Shown: positions 41,666 through 51,261 of the stretch, piece by piece | How positions within the stretch are numbered: position 1 is the stretch's first letter | How the letters are laid out: every line of letters begins with the position of its first letter | From: Roseivirga ehrenbergii | GTDB lineage: Bacteria; Bacteroidota; Bacteroidia; Cytophagales; Cyclobacteriaceae | Assembly: GCF_001593005.1 (NCBI RefSeq) | Contig: NZ_LQZQ01000001.1 | Span: forward strand, 124,001-188,000 | Direction: 5' to 3' | DNA: 64,000 nt | Notes under the pieces: generated by a model | What the model saw: the letters and a program-made list of their open reading frames with translations, nothing else | The model's database searches: none | Told to the model about the DNA's origin: nothing | Translations under genes and position numbers: made by a program

Positions 41666-43090
41666 ATGTCTTTTAAAAACTCAGTCCTCCTTCTGCTTAT
41701 TTTCTTTTCAACCCAAATACTGAAAGCTCAAGAATTTTCAAGGGCAGTGCGGCCTTATGTGGCTGTGCAAGAAAACGTTGTCGCCCTTACGCATGCTAAA
41801 ACCATTGACGGCACTGGTGCAGATATCAAAACGAATCAAACTTTGGTTTTTGAAAATGGAATTATTACCGCCATGGGAAACACTGGTGAAGTACCGATTC
41901 CCGCTGGCGTGAAGGTAATTGACTGCACTGGCAAAACGATAATGCCCGGAATGGTCATGCTCCACGAACATATTTTTTATCCAAAACCTTTCGATGGCAT
42001 TTTTAGCGTTTCACAAATGACATTTACTTTTCCGCGTCTGTATTTGGCGGGAGGTGTAACCACCATTCGTACTGCAGGTAGTATTGAACCGCAAACTGAT
42101 TTGAACATTAGAAAATGGATTGAACAAGGAAGAATGTTGGGTCCAAAAATGGACTTAACAAGTCCGTTTATAGAAAGAGAAGGCACATCAGTACCAGAAG
42201 TGGGTGTGATTGAAAGTTCAGACGAAGCTGCAGAAATGGTGAATTATTGGGCAGACAGAGGCATTAATTCCTTTAAGGTTTATCAGAACATAACAAAAGA
42301 AGATTTAAAAAGTGTAGTAAACGCTGCGCACGCCAAAGGAAAAAAAGTAACTGGCCATATCTGCTCTGTGACTTATCGCGAAGCAGCTGAAATTGGCATA
42401 GACAATATTGAGCATGGTTTCTTCCAAAGCTCTGATTTTGTAGGAGACAAGGTAGATGACTTCTGTCCTGCTTTTAAACGCGGACAAGCATTACGCGCCT
42501 TACCAGTAGACGCCCCTGAAATGAAGGAGCTCATGGAGTTCTTGATCGAAAAAGATGTAGCGGTAACTTCTACCCTCACCGTTTTTGAGCCTTATACCGA
42601 TAGAGAAGTAGTCTTGGGTGGTGGTTTAGACGCCATTAGTCCAGAAATTCGTGAGAGCCTTGAAACTAGCCATAAGCGTCAGCAAGGGCGAGACGAAACT
42701 GCCATGCTTGACTTTCAAAAGCAAATGGCTTGGGAGAAAATGTTTTACGAAATGGGTGGAAAACTTTTGGCAGGCACCGACCCCACTGGGGCGGGCAGAA
42801 CCATTGCAGGCTATGCTAATCAGCGCATGATTGAGCTTTTTATTGAGGCAGGCTTTTCGCTAACAGAAGCAATAAAAATATCAACTTTGGATGGTGCTAA
42901 ATTTTTAGAACGTGCCGATAAAGTAGGCTCATTAGAGGTTGGTAAACAAGCCGATATTCTAATCATCGGTGGAGATTTAGAAGCGGACGTAAGCAATATT
43001 CGAAAAATGGAAATTGTGTTTAAAGATGGCGTAGGGTTTAACTCTCCGGCCATTTTTAAATCAATGAATGGCAAAGTAGGCATGTATTAG
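41666..43090 (+). CDS. Secreted amidohydrolase-family protein
   Basis: A 474-residue enzyme with a cleavable signal sequence (about residues 1-21, ending LKAQ). The amidohydrolase blocks are MVMLHEHIFYP (metal His pair), INSFKVYQN (bridging Lys), VTGHICS, IEHGFFQ and AGTDPTGAG (Asp). The C-terminal composite beta domain (KVGSLEVGKQADILIIGGD) is typical of Bacteroidota secreted relatives of imidazolonepropionase. The substrate is unknown. It is distinct from the lipoprotein paralogue at 6275-7693. Confidence 0.88.
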   Translation: MSFKNSVLLLLIFFSTQILKAQEFSRAVRPYVAVQENVVALTHAKTIDGTGADIKTNQTLVFENGIITAMGNTGEVPIPAGVKVIDCTGKTIMPGMVMLHEHIFYPKPFDGIFSVSQMTFTFPRLYLAGGVTTIRTAGSIEPQTDLNIRKWIEQGRMLGPKMDLTSPFIEREGTSVPEVGVIESSDEAAEMVNYWADRGINSFKVYQNITKEDLKSVVNAAHAKGKKVTGHICSVTYREAAEIGIDNIEHGFFQSSDFVGDKVDDFCPAFKRGQALRALPVDAPEMKELMEFLIEKDVAVTSTLTVFEPYTDREVVLGGGLDAISPEIRESLETSHKRQQGRDETAMLDFQKQMAWEKMFYEMGGKLLAGTDPTGAGRTIAGYANQRMIELFIEAGFSLTEAIKISTLDGAKFLERADKVGSLEVGKQADILIIGGDLEADVSNIRKMEIVFKDGVGFNSPAIFKSMNGKVGMY

Positions 43091-43115
43091 ATTTCAACTT
43101 TTTAAATAAACAGTC

Positions 43116-43568
43116 GTGAAGAACATTTTTAAGCCAGAAGTAACTCAAGAGGTCATTGACAGAATCAACAAACTTACACCAGAGAGCCAACCACTTTGGG
43201 GTAAAATGAATGTGGGACAAATGCTAGCACATTGCAGCGTTACTTACGAAATGATTTATGACGGCACACATCAGCCGCCAAAAGGCATGATGAAATTGAT
43301 GCTGAAGTTTTTCGTGAAAGGAATGGTGACAAGTGAGAAGCCATATAAAAAGAATTTAAGAACTGCTCCCGCATTTTTAATGACTGCCGAAAAGGACTTC
43401 GAAACTGAGAAAAAAAGGCTTATTGACTACCTTACCAAAACGCAAGTACTTGGCGAATCGCATTTCGACAATAAGGAGTCTCTTTCCTTTGGGCGACTAA
43501 GTATCACCGAATGGAATAATATGTTTTATAAGCATTTAGACCATCACTTGACCCAATTTGGCGTCTAA
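43116..43568 (+). CDS. DUF1569 (DinB-like) protein
   Basis: A 150-residue protein starting at a GTG codon, giving MKNIFKPEVTQEVIDRIN. The block PLWGKMNVGQMLAHCSVTYEM with its His, and the C-terminal MFYKHLDHHLTQFGV, are the DUF1569 signature. This family is related to the DinB/YfiT four-helix fold with three His ligands. Its function is unknown. It lies 25 bp downstream of the amidohydrolase gene, so cotranscription is likely. Confidence 0.82.
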   Translation: MKNIFKPEVTQEVIDRINKLTPESQPLWGKMNVGQMLAHCSVTYEMIYDGTHQPPKGMMKLMLKFFVKGMVTSEKPYKKNLRTAPAFLMTAEKDFETEKKRLIDYLTKTQVLGESHFDNKESLSFGRLSITEWNNMFYKHLDHHLTQFGV

Positions 43569-43612
43569 ACCCACTTCAAATTTCACCTCTTTTAATACCA
43601 AATAGCCGCAAA

Positions 43613-44815
43613 ATGCATAGAAAGAAATACGTTTTAGGAATTCTTTTGGCAGTCGCTGTTATCGCTGTAAATCAAAGCTTCATTCAATACTGGTTACACA
43701 AAAAAAACCAAGATGCTCGAGTCTTGAATCTTTCGGGTCGCCAAAGAATGCTAAGTCAAAAAATAAATTTAGAATTTTATCAACTTAAAGAAAGAAAGAG
43801 CACACTTGAACAGATAAAAGAATATTACAAGGAGTGGAATCAAGTTCATTACGCATTACTGAATGGCAACGAGGAAATCCAAATCAATGCGGTAGAAGAT
43901 GAAACCGCCAGAAACCTTTTGCTGCAGTTGAGTAGTAACATAGAGTACATTTCTACCTTGTTTGATGATAGTATTCTACCTAGCGACATAGACATTAATG
44001 CAGTAGATGAAAATCAAGAAACATTTTTAAACGCAATGGATTTGGTAGTAAAAAACCTAGAACTATCATCAGACAAAAAGCTTCGGTTCATTGTACTTAT
44101 TGAAATATTTCTGGCAGTGTTGTCCATTATTATTATCTCTTTGGAAGTTATATATATTTATCTTCCTATTGAAAGAAAGCTATCGAATACAGTGAGGCTA
44201 CTTTCCTCCTCAGAAAATAAGCTAGGTGCAATTATGAACAGCACAAATGACAGTCATATCCTTGTCGGTACCGACTTCCGTATTCTCTCCTTCAATAAAA
44301 AAGCACAGGAAAACAGCGTGTTACTACTTCACAAAGAATTGAAAGAAGGCAGTGAAATCTGGGAATATCTAATTGATATAGAAAAAGAGCTTTTTAAAAA
44401 AAATGCAGATATAGCTCTTTCTGAACAAAGCGCCTCTCATCAAATAGAAACTCATTTTAATAACACCTCTCAGTGGTTTGAAATCAGTTATTTACCTGCT
44501 TATGGTAAAAACAATAAGCTTATTGGGGTTACATTCAGTTCGACAAATATCGACAGACGCAAAGAGGCGGAGAGGGAGATAAAGATGCAGAATGAGCGTT
44601 TGGCTGAACAAAACTCAAAACTCAAACAAATTGCATGGGAACACTCTCATGAAATTAGGAGACCATTAGCCAATATCTTGATTTTTATCAATCTGTTAAA
44701 CTCCGACAAAGAAGCGGATCAAGAAAGAGAGAGAGAGTACTTGGATTACCTATCTCAATCAGCCCATCAATTAGATGAAATTGTGGAGAGAATAACCAAT
44801 AACACAGTTGATTAG
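43613..44815 (+). CDS. PilJ-type sensor + PAS + DHp protein without ATPase domain
   Basis: A 400-residue membrane protein. TM1 is about residues 6-27, and a PilJ/type-IV-pilus-like sensory segment follows (NLSGRQRMLSQKIN at 39-52). TM2 is about 159-184. A PAS domain covers about 200-315, then a coiled coil, then a HisKA-like dimerisation helix with SHEIRRPLANIL (candidate phospho-His H346). The protein stops after the second DHp helix (DEIVERITNN), with no HATPase domain. No frameshifted ATPase follows. It could be a phosphorelay or docking partner for another kinase. Confidence 0.8.
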   Translation: MHRKKYVLGILLAVAVIAVNQSFIQYWLHKKNQDARVLNLSGRQRMLSQKINLEFYQLKERKSTLEQIKEYYKEWNQVHYALLNGNEEIQINAVEDETARNLLLQLSSNIEYISTLFDDSILPSDIDINAVDENQETFLNAMDLVVKNLELSSDKKLRFIVLIEIFLAVLSIIIISLEVIYIYLPIERKLSNTVRLLSSSENKLGAIMNSTNDSHILVGTDFRILSFNKKAQENSVLLLHKELKEGSEIWEYLIDIEKELFKKNADIALSEQSASHQIETHFNNTSQWFEISYLPAYGKNNKLIGVTFSSTNIDRRKEAEREIKMQNERLAEQNSKLKQIAWEHSHEIRRPLANILIFINLLNSDKEADQEREREYLDYLSQSAHQLDEIVERITNNTVD

Positions 44816-44913
44816 AAGTGAAATTAGCCTAACCTTATCACAACTTTAAATTTAATTGATTACAAAAACATTCTATTTTCTATCTTCACTTTAAATACAA
44901 AACACTGTCCCTG

Positions 44914-46785
44914 ATGGCATACCGTTTCACTATATTAAAGACCATTTTCTTATTTATATACTTTTTCTACCACACTCCTCTATATGCGCAATCAATAAAT
45001 GAGAACAATGCTGAGGTGATACTTTATGATAAAAAAATTGAAGTTAGCAACAACAAGCTATCAGTTTGGGTAGACATCTCCATTCAAATTAATAATCGTG
45101 ACGGTCAGCATATGACCCAAGTTGCTATACCCTATTCATCATCGAATAAGATCAAAGAACTTAGTGCCTCAATTATTGATGCTTCTGGCAATGAGATTAA
45201 AAAGTTAAAAAAAAGAGATGTAACAGATGTAAGTAGCATTTCTGGCTACTCGTTATATGAAGATGATTTCAATAAAGTATTTGAGTTAAGCCACAATCAA
45301 TACCCATATGTACTAAACTATAGTTATTCCATTTCTTACGATAGCTTTCTTTCTATTGATGAATGGACTCCTGTAATATCACTACATACAAATACTAAAA
45401 AGGCTTCCTTAACCTTAACAACCCCAACTAACTTTCAATTATCTGTAAGGGAACAGAATATAAATCAGGCCATTAAAAGTACTAAAGATGGTAAATTGAT
45501 TTATGAATGGACAGGAACTTATACCGCTGAAAGCATTATAAAAGAAGTATTCGCTCCTCCTATTCATGAGCTGATTCCAAAAGTATCAATAGTACCTCTA
45601 TTCTTTGAGTATGGCCCATCTGGAAGTTTCCAGTCTTGGCAGTCTTATGGAGAATGGCTCAATCAATTAAGCCATGGCCTTCATGATTTACCTGAAAGTG
45701 AGAAACAGATTGTGAGAAATTTAACTCGGGATTTGCCAGATGTAGAATCAAAGGCCAATGCCCTCTATCATTACTTACAGGATAATATTAGATATATTAA
45801 TGTTGCAATTGGTATTGGAGGAATGCTTCCTTACCCTGCTAGTTACGTGGCTCAAAATAGATATGGTGACTGTAAGGCATTAACCAATTACATGCAGGCT
45901 CTTTTAGCAGAAGCGGGTATTGAAGCTTTTTGTACTGATGTTTATGCAGATGAAATACCTGTTGATCTCGACATTAATTTCCCAAGTCAGCAGTTTAATC
46001 ATGTCATTTTGGCCATTCCAACCAAAACGGACACACTTTGGTTAGAGACCACAAGTAACATCAACCCTTTTGGTTATCTAGGAACATTTACACAGAACCG
46101 TAAAGCGCTTTTTGTTAACTCTTCACAAAGCAAAATCATCCAGATTCCTGCAATGACCAATGTAGAAACGCGAAGAGACACACGAATAGATATTTCCATT
46201 CAAGCTAAAAATAAAATACAGGCGCAAGTAAATAGCAAGTTCAGGGGCGATGACTTTGAAACTTTACTATACTACATGAAAAATGGATCTAAAAGTGAGA
46301 TAGAGCATTTTGCAAAATCAAAGTTACCCTATCAACAATCTCCATCAACCATCACTAAAATCAACCAACAAACGCGTGATTCTCAAGAAATAATAGTGGA
46401 AGCTGAAATGAATTTATCCGACTATGGCCAGCAGTTTGGGGAAGCCAAAGTTCTGAATTTACCTAGCTTAGATTTCCCTAAAATTGAAAGGCCAAGTCAA
46501 AGAAAAACTCCACTTTTCTTCCCTTACCCAATTCATTACAAAGATCAATTTGAAATTTCAGTTGATGAGAATATTGAAGTTACTCTTTCGAATGGCACTA
46601 ATATGATAAAATCCATTTTCGGAAGCTTTTCTGTTGTATCTGAAAAGATCAATAATAAGATCATCCTAACCCGAGAATTTATCATCAACTCTGGGAGGTA
46701 TAGTACCGAAGATTACACAAAATTCTTCGAGTTTATATCTTCTATGAATGAATCAAGAGCCAAAACATTAATAACGCTAAAATAA
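44914..46785 (+). CDS. DUF3857 / transglutaminase-core secreted protein (catalytic residues intact)
   Basis: A 623-residue protein with a signal sequence (about residues 1-25, ending LYAQ). DUF3857 occupies about residues 40-210, and the transglutaminase-like core about 260-370. Its catalytic Cys lies in NRYGDCKALTNYM and the His in QQFNHVILAI, so a cysteine protease or transglutaminase-like activity is possible. The substrate is unknown. The 2-bp gap to the next gene, a paralogue, and the M1 peptidase beyond suggest an operon of periplasmic proteins. Confidence 0.85.
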   Translation: MAYRFTILKTIFLFIYFFYHTPLYAQSINENNAEVILYDKKIEVSNNKLSVWVDISIQINNRDGQHMTQVAIPYSSSNKIKELSASIIDASGNEIKKLKKRDVTDVSSISGYSLYEDDFNKVFELSHNQYPYVLNYSYSISYDSFLSIDEWTPVISLHTNTKKASLTLTTPTNFQLSVREQNINQAIKSTKDGKLIYEWTGTYTAESIIKEVFAPPIHELIPKVSIVPLFFEYGPSGSFQSWQSYGEWLNQLSHGLHDLPESEKQIVRNLTRDLPDVESKANALYHYLQDNIRYINVAIGIGGMLPYPASYVAQNRYGDCKALTNYMQALLAEAGIEAFCTDVYADEIPVDLDINFPSQQFNHVILAIPTKTDTLWLETTSNINPFGYLGTFTQNRKALFVNSSQSKIIQIPAMTNVETRRDTRIDISIQAKNKIQAQVNSKFRGDDFETLLYYMKNGSKSEIEHFAKSKLPYQQSPSTITKINQQTRDSQEIIVEAEMNLSDYGQQFGEAKVLNLPSLDFPKIERPSQRKTPLFFPYPIHYKDQFEISVDENIEVTLSNGTNMIKSIFGSFSVVSEKINNKIILTREFIINSGRYSTEDYTKFFEFISSMNESRAKTLITLK

Positions 46786-46787
46786 TT

Positions 46788-48755
46788 ATGACAGTTTATT
46801 TCAAACCTCTTTTCGTCTCCCTCATTTTTTGTTTTTGCTTGAGTTTGAATGCTCAGAGAGAAAAAATCAAATTTGGGTCAGTTAGCTTATCTGACCTCGA
46901 AAATAATGAATTTCAAAAATATGATGACGCTGAAGCGGTAGTTCTCTTTGACGGGGGCGTTACCAACTTTATAGAGGAAGAAGGTAGATTTATTATCGTT
47001 TTTGAAAGAACAAGACGAATCAAAATACTTACCAAAGCAGGTTTAGATTTTTCAAATATCAACATTCCGTACTATCAACAGGATATGCGAAATACAGAAC
47101 TTATTAATGATATTCAAGCAATCAGTCATACACTAGTAAATGGGGTAGATCAGAAAAGTGTGTTGAATAAAGCCGATATATATGACGAAAAGATCAATAA
47201 CAACTGGCATCAGAAAAAATTTGCTATTCCAGGAGTTAAGGAGGGATCTGTGATCGAGTATTCTTATACATTAAAATCACCTTTCATGTTTAACCTTCCC
47301 GATTGGGAGTTTCAAAGTAAAATACCAACACAGTACAGTGAGTACGAAGTTCATGTTGTACCATTTTACGAATACACCTACCTAGCACAGGGGGTTAAGA
47401 ACTTTGATTATACAAATTCATATATTGGAACTGGTAGTCGAAGGTTTGCCACAATAGACTTTAAAGAGATGGTGTATGAGTTTGCTATGAAGGACACTCC
47501 AGCATTTACTGATATTCAATACATCACTTCAATGAATGATTACATAATCAAAATGGATTGGCAGTTGGCTAGAATTATCCGCCCTAATGGCTCAAAAGAA
47601 GAAATAATAACAACATGGGCTCAGATGGTTGAGAGCATGCTCAAGTCTGATAATTTCGGGAAGTTCATCAAATCGAGTTCGAAAAGTGTAGAGAAAATGA
47701 TCAAAGATGATCAGCGCCTCCAAGAAATTTCAAGATTGGAAAATTTCGAAAAAGCCAAACAACTCACTCGATATGTAAAAGAAAACTACAACTGGAATCG
47801 AATGAGAGGGAAATATGCCTCTAAAAATGTAAAGGAGTTTCTAAATGAAACTACAGGATCTACTGCGGAGCTCAACCTTTTCTTAATAGGAATGTTAAGA
47901 GCGTTTGACATTGAAGCCTACCCAGTTGTACTCAGCACCCGCGATCATGGGAAAATAAAAACCGATTATCCTTTTGAAAGCTTCTTTAACACTTTGGCTA
48001 TTTTATTAGAGATAGATCAGCAATTTTATCTCACAGAAGCCACTGAAAAAGAATTAGAGTTTGGCAAACTACCAGCTGAATATCTTAATGAAAAAGGACT
48101 AATTGTAGATGAAGAAAAACAAGGCTGGGTAGATTTAAATATTACCTTACCTTCTTTAGAAAGTGAGGATATGAAACTTAAACTAAATCCATCCACCCTT
48201 AAACTCGAAGGTGAATTTGTAAAAACATTAACCGATTACGATGCGCTCCAGTACAAGAGAAACAAAAAATTGATTCATAGAGAGCTTACCGATAGCTATG
48301 GCCTAATTGGTGATATTCAGTATTCCGAAACAAATTCTCCTTCTGTACCTTATATAATTAAGTATGAAGCAACGTACCCAGTCTCAACTTTTGAAGGGAA
48401 AATTTATTTTCACCCATTCTTGAACAAGGCTCCAACAATAAACCCACTAAAAGCCGAGCACAGAACTTACCCCGTAGATTTCACTTATAGTCAGAAGAAA
48501 CAGTTTAATACAATTATTGAAATTCCAGATGGCTATTCTTTTTCAGTAATACCTGAGAGTGTTCAATTTTCAAACCCCTTAATTGATTTCTCTTTTGAAG
48601 TGCTTTTAGACCCTTCCAAGCGGAAGATCATTGCGATTTCAACCTATGTTTTAAAAAAATCCGTCTACGAACCCAATGAATACAAACAGCTTAAAAGTTA
48701 CTTAGCACAGGTTACTGAAGCTTACGCTAAACAAATCACAGTGGAAAAACAATGA
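46788..48755 (+). CDS. DUF3857 / degenerate transglutaminase-like secreted protein
   Basis: A 655-residue paralogue of the preceding protein with a signal sequence (about 1-22, ending LNAQ). DUF3857 is present, but the position of the catalytic Cys reads ETTGSTAELNLFL (Thr instead of Cys) and the His position reads FFNTLAIL (Thr instead of His). The core is therefore probably inactive. Paired active/inactive members are a recurring arrangement in Bacteroidota; a binding or regulatory role is inferred. It is 44 bp upstream of the M1 peptidase. Confidence 0.82.
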   Translation: MTVYFKPLFVSLIFCFCLSLNAQREKIKFGSVSLSDLENNEFQKYDDAEAVVLFDGGVTNFIEEEGRFIIVFERTRRIKILTKAGLDFSNINIPYYQQDMRNTELINDIQAISHTLVNGVDQKSVLNKADIYDEKINNNWHQKKFAIPGVKEGSVIEYSYTLKSPFMFNLPDWEFQSKIPTQYSEYEVHVVPFYEYTYLAQGVKNFDYTNSYIGTGSRRFATIDFKEMVYEFAMKDTPAFTDIQYITSMNDYIIKMDWQLARIIRPNGSKEEIITTWAQMVESMLKSDNFGKFIKSSSKSVEKMIKDDQRLQEISRLENFEKAKQLTRYVKENYNWNRMRGKYASKNVKEFLNETTGSTAELNLFLIGMLRAFDIEAYPVVLSTRDHGKIKTDYPFESFFNTLAILLEIDQQFYLTEATEKELEFGKLPAEYLNEKGLIVDEEKQGWVDLNITLPSLESEDMKLKLNPSTLKLEGEFVKTLTDYDALQYKRNKKLIHRELTDSYGLIGDIQYSETNSPSVPYIIKYEATYPVSTFEGKIYFHPFLNKAPTINPLKAEHRTYPVDFTYSQKKQFNTIIEIPDGYSFSVIPESVQFSNPLIDFSFEVLLDPSKRKIIAISTYVLKKSVYEPNEYKQLKSYLAQVTEAYAKQITVEKQ

Positions 48756-48799
48756 TTTAAATGTAAATTCAGTTTTCAAAATTCAACACCAACTTTGAT

Positions 48800-50395
48800 A
48801 TGAAAAGAATAATCTTTTCCATAACTACATTATTTGCATGCTTCTCAATATTTGCCCAAAAACACCAAGAAAGGTTCAGTGCAATTGATGTTCAGCATTA
48901 CAGGTTCGAAATTCAATTGACGGATGAGTCTGACAAAATCAATGGAGTTGCTTTGGTTACAGTGAAGTTCAAGAAGGACCTTCAACAGTTCGATTTAGAC
49001 CTCGTTAGAACAAAACCAAATGACAAGGGCATGACGGTAGTTGCCTTAATGTCCGATGATAAAAGAATACCTTTTGAACATTCTGGAAATAAATTAACTA
49101 TCAATTTCGCAGCTAAAGCCGGCCAAAGCCGAACTTTCACGATTGCTTATGAAGGAATTCCAGAAACTGGCCTTATCATTTCAAAAAACAAATATGGCGA
49201 CCGCACTTTCTTCGGAGATAATTACCCCGATCGTGGTCAACACTGGCTGCCCATTGTAGATCACCCTTCTGACAAAGCCACTGTAGAATGGGTTGTTACT
49301 GCTCCAAGTCATTATCAGGTGGTGGGCAATGGACTTTTGGTAGAGCGCACCAACATTAATGATAAAACCATGCTAACACATTGGAAAACAGAAGTTGAAC
49401 TCCCCACCAAAGTAATGGTGATTGGCGTAGCGCGTTTTGCCACTCAAAACGTAGCGAACGTTTATGGCGCAACGGTTTCAAGTTGGATTTACCCTCAAGA
49501 CAGAGAAAAAGGCTTTTACGATTACGCTCCTGCCTCTCCAATTTTAGATTGGTTTATTAACCATGTGGGTGATTACCCATTTGCTAAATTGGCCAATGTT
49601 CAATCTAAAACGCAGTTTGGTGGAATGGAAAACGCAGGTAATATTTTCTATTCTGAAAACTCAGTGACGGGAAAACGAAGTGTAGAAGGACTACTCGCAC
49701 ACGAAATTGCACACCAATGGTTTGGTAATTCGGCATCAGAAGGCAACTGGCACCACGCTTGGTTGAGCGAAGGTTTTGCTACCTATTTCACCATTCTATA
49801 TATGGAACAAAAGTATGGCAGAGCAAAAGCCTGGGAAACTGTTTTAGGAAATAGAAATCAAGTAATTGCCTTTAGTAAAAAGAACCGAGTACCTATTGTA
49901 GACACTTCTGTAGAAAACTATATGGAAATTCTGAATGCCAATACTTACCAAAAAGGTGGCTGGGTGCTGCATATGCTTAGAAAAGAAGTGGGTGACGAAA
50001 TGTTTTGGGAGGCCATTCGCCAATACTACAACAAATACAAGCTCTCGAATGCGCTATCTGACGATTTGAAAGAGGTTTTTGAGTCCGTTTCGGGCAAAGA
50101 CTTTGATACCTTTTTCCGACAATGGGTGTATCAAGCTGGTCAGCCAGAAATAGAAGCCACATGGAGTTACTCTAATGGCCAACTAAACTTAGAGTTGAAC
50201 CAAACCCAGAAAGAAGATTTCACTTTCAATTTAGAAATTCAATTGGTGTATTCGGACGGTTCAACAGAACGAAAAACCATTCTAGTTAACTCAAAAAACC
50301 AAAAATGGACTCCAAAGCTAAACAATAAGCCCGTTAAGGTAATTCTTGACCCAGATGCATGGTTACTTTTTGAAGCTACTTTAAAGGAAAAGTAG
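48800..50395 (+). CDS. M1-family aminopeptidase (secreted)
   Basis: A 531-residue zinc metallopeptidase with a signal sequence (about 1-19, ending IFAQ). The exopeptidase motif is GGMENAGN, and zinc is bound by HEIAH with the second Glu 18 residues later in LSEGF. The beta-sandwich N-domain precedes the catalytic domain, and a short C-terminal beta region ends the protein. It removes N-terminal amino acids from peptides, probably in the periplasm or outside the cell. It lacks the large ERAP-like C-domain of M1 aminopeptidase N, so it is a short form. Confidence 0.92.
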   Translation: MKRIIFSITTLFACFSIFAQKHQERFSAIDVQHYRFEIQLTDESDKINGVALVTVKFKKDLQQFDLDLVRTKPNDKGMTVVALMSDDKRIPFEHSGNKLTINFAAKAGQSRTFTIAYEGIPETGLIISKNKYGDRTFFGDNYPDRGQHWLPIVDHPSDKATVEWVVTAPSHYQVVGNGLLVERTNINDKTMLTHWKTEVELPTKVMVIGVARFATQNVANVYGATVSSWIYPQDREKGFYDYAPASPILDWFINHVGDYPFAKLANVQSKTQFGGMENAGNIFYSENSVTGKRSVEGLLAHEIAHQWFGNSASEGNWHHAWLSEGFATYFTILYMEQKYGRAKAWETVLGNRNQVIAFSKKNRVPIVDTSVENYMEILNANTYQKGGWVLHMLRKEVGDEMFWEAIRQYYNKYKLSNALSDDLKEVFESVSGKDFDTFFRQWVYQAGQPEIEATWSYSNGQLNLELNQTQKEDFTFNLEIQLVYSDGSTERKTILVNSKNQKWTPKLNNKPVKVILDPDAWLLFEATLKEK

Positions 50396-50431
50396 GTTTT
50401 TTGAACCGAAAACCCTTTTCAACAAAACCCT

Positions 50432-50439
50432 TATCTTTG
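50432..50439 (+). promoter_or_regulatory. Bacteroidota -7 element TATCTTTG
   Basis: A perfect TAnnTTTG match 19 bp before the PhnA-like ATG at 50458. An independent promoter for that small gene is likely. Confidence 0.55.
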
Positions 50440-50457
50440 CGGCTTATTCAATAACAA

Positions 50458-50667
50458 ATGGAAACGAAAGACAGCAACGGCAACATTCTTGAAGACGGTG
50501 ATTCAGTTCACGTAACCAAAGATTTAAAAGTAAAAGGAATGAACACTACCTTAAAGAGAGGTAACCTTATTAAGGGCATTCGACTAACCGGAAGTCCGGA
50601 AGAAGTGGAATGTAGAGTAGGTAAAAGCCAGATTGTTCTAAAAACAATGTTTTTGAAGAAGGCTTAA
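50458..50667 (+). CDS. PhnA-domain small protein (YjdM C-terminal part)
   Basis: A 69-residue protein equal to the C-terminal domain of YjdM/PhnA: KDSNGNILEDGDSVHVTKDLKVKG is the family signature. The N-terminal zinc ribbon of full-length YjdM is absent; the start ATG is preceded by a promoter element, so this is the complete gene and not a fragment. Despite the historic name, no link to phosphonate breakdown is established. It converges on the GreA-like gene. Confidence 0.85.
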   Translation: METKDSNGNILEDGDSVHVTKDLKVKGMNTTLKRGNLIKGIRLTGSPEEVECRVGKSQIVLKTMFLKKA

Positions 50668-50676
50668 ATCTCATTT

Positions 50677-51129
50677 TTAGAAAACTTCAAGGAGATTGAT
50701 TTGCCTTCCTCCGAAATCAAATGAATCTCCTTTCTTTTTGCCCAGCATAGCCCTGCCGATTGGTGAAGCTGGAGAAATAGCGAAAAAGGCTTCTCCTTCC
50801 ACTATAATTTGCCCTAACGAAACTGAAATAAAATATTTAGCGCTTGCGGTTATAACCAAAGCGCCAAGTTCAACTTCTTCGTTCCTCTTATCAATATTGA
50901 TTTGAGATAAGCCCATTTTCATTTTAGAAACCTCTGAAAGCTGGGTAGCTAATTTCTCCTTTTCAAGGTGCATCATAGCACGTCCAGTTTCATACTTATC
51001 ACCAGCGCTACTCTTTGTTTCCTCATTAGCCGAAGCCTGCGCATTACGCATAGCATCTTCGATATGTGTCACTCGTTGATCAACAAGTTTCTTGCATGAA
51101 TCATAAAGTTTATTTTTGGTTTCTAGCAT
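50677..51129 (-). CDS. GreA/GreB-like transcript cleavage factor-type protein
   Basis: A 150-residue protein with an N-terminal coiled coil (about 1-80: AQASANEETKSSAGDKYETGRAMMHLE) and a GreA-type FKBP-like C-terminal domain (about 90-150: AKYFISVSLG, FFAISPASPIGRAMLGKKKGD). Short forms such as this are often mislabelled as 3-oxoacyl-ACP synthase in Bacteroidota. Gre factors enter the RNA polymerase secondary channel. The acidic tip residues of true GreA cannot be confirmed in this coiled coil, so it may be a Gre-like regulator and not a cleavage factor. Confidence 0.8.
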   Translation of the reverse strand: MLETKNKLYDSCKKLVDQRVTHIEDAMRNAQASANEETKSSAGDKYETGRAMMHLEKEKLATQLSEVSKMKMGLSQINIDKRNEEVELGALVITASAKYFISVSLGQIIVEGEAFFAISPASPIGRAMLGKKKGDSFDFGGRQINLLEVF

Positions 51130-51261
51130 TCACGCAAAATGGCTTAAGAAAATCATGGTAACAAATCGGTTCAAGAAAATTCTCTACTAATGCCTCTTAT
51201 CCCATTTATCATATCCAAAGCCCAAAAGTATTCTTAACTTTCTAGCATAACAGAGACTCAA

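Noticed and set aside
43613-44815. Complete histidine kinase
   Set aside because: The protein ends after the DHp helices and no HATPase sequence follows in any frame.
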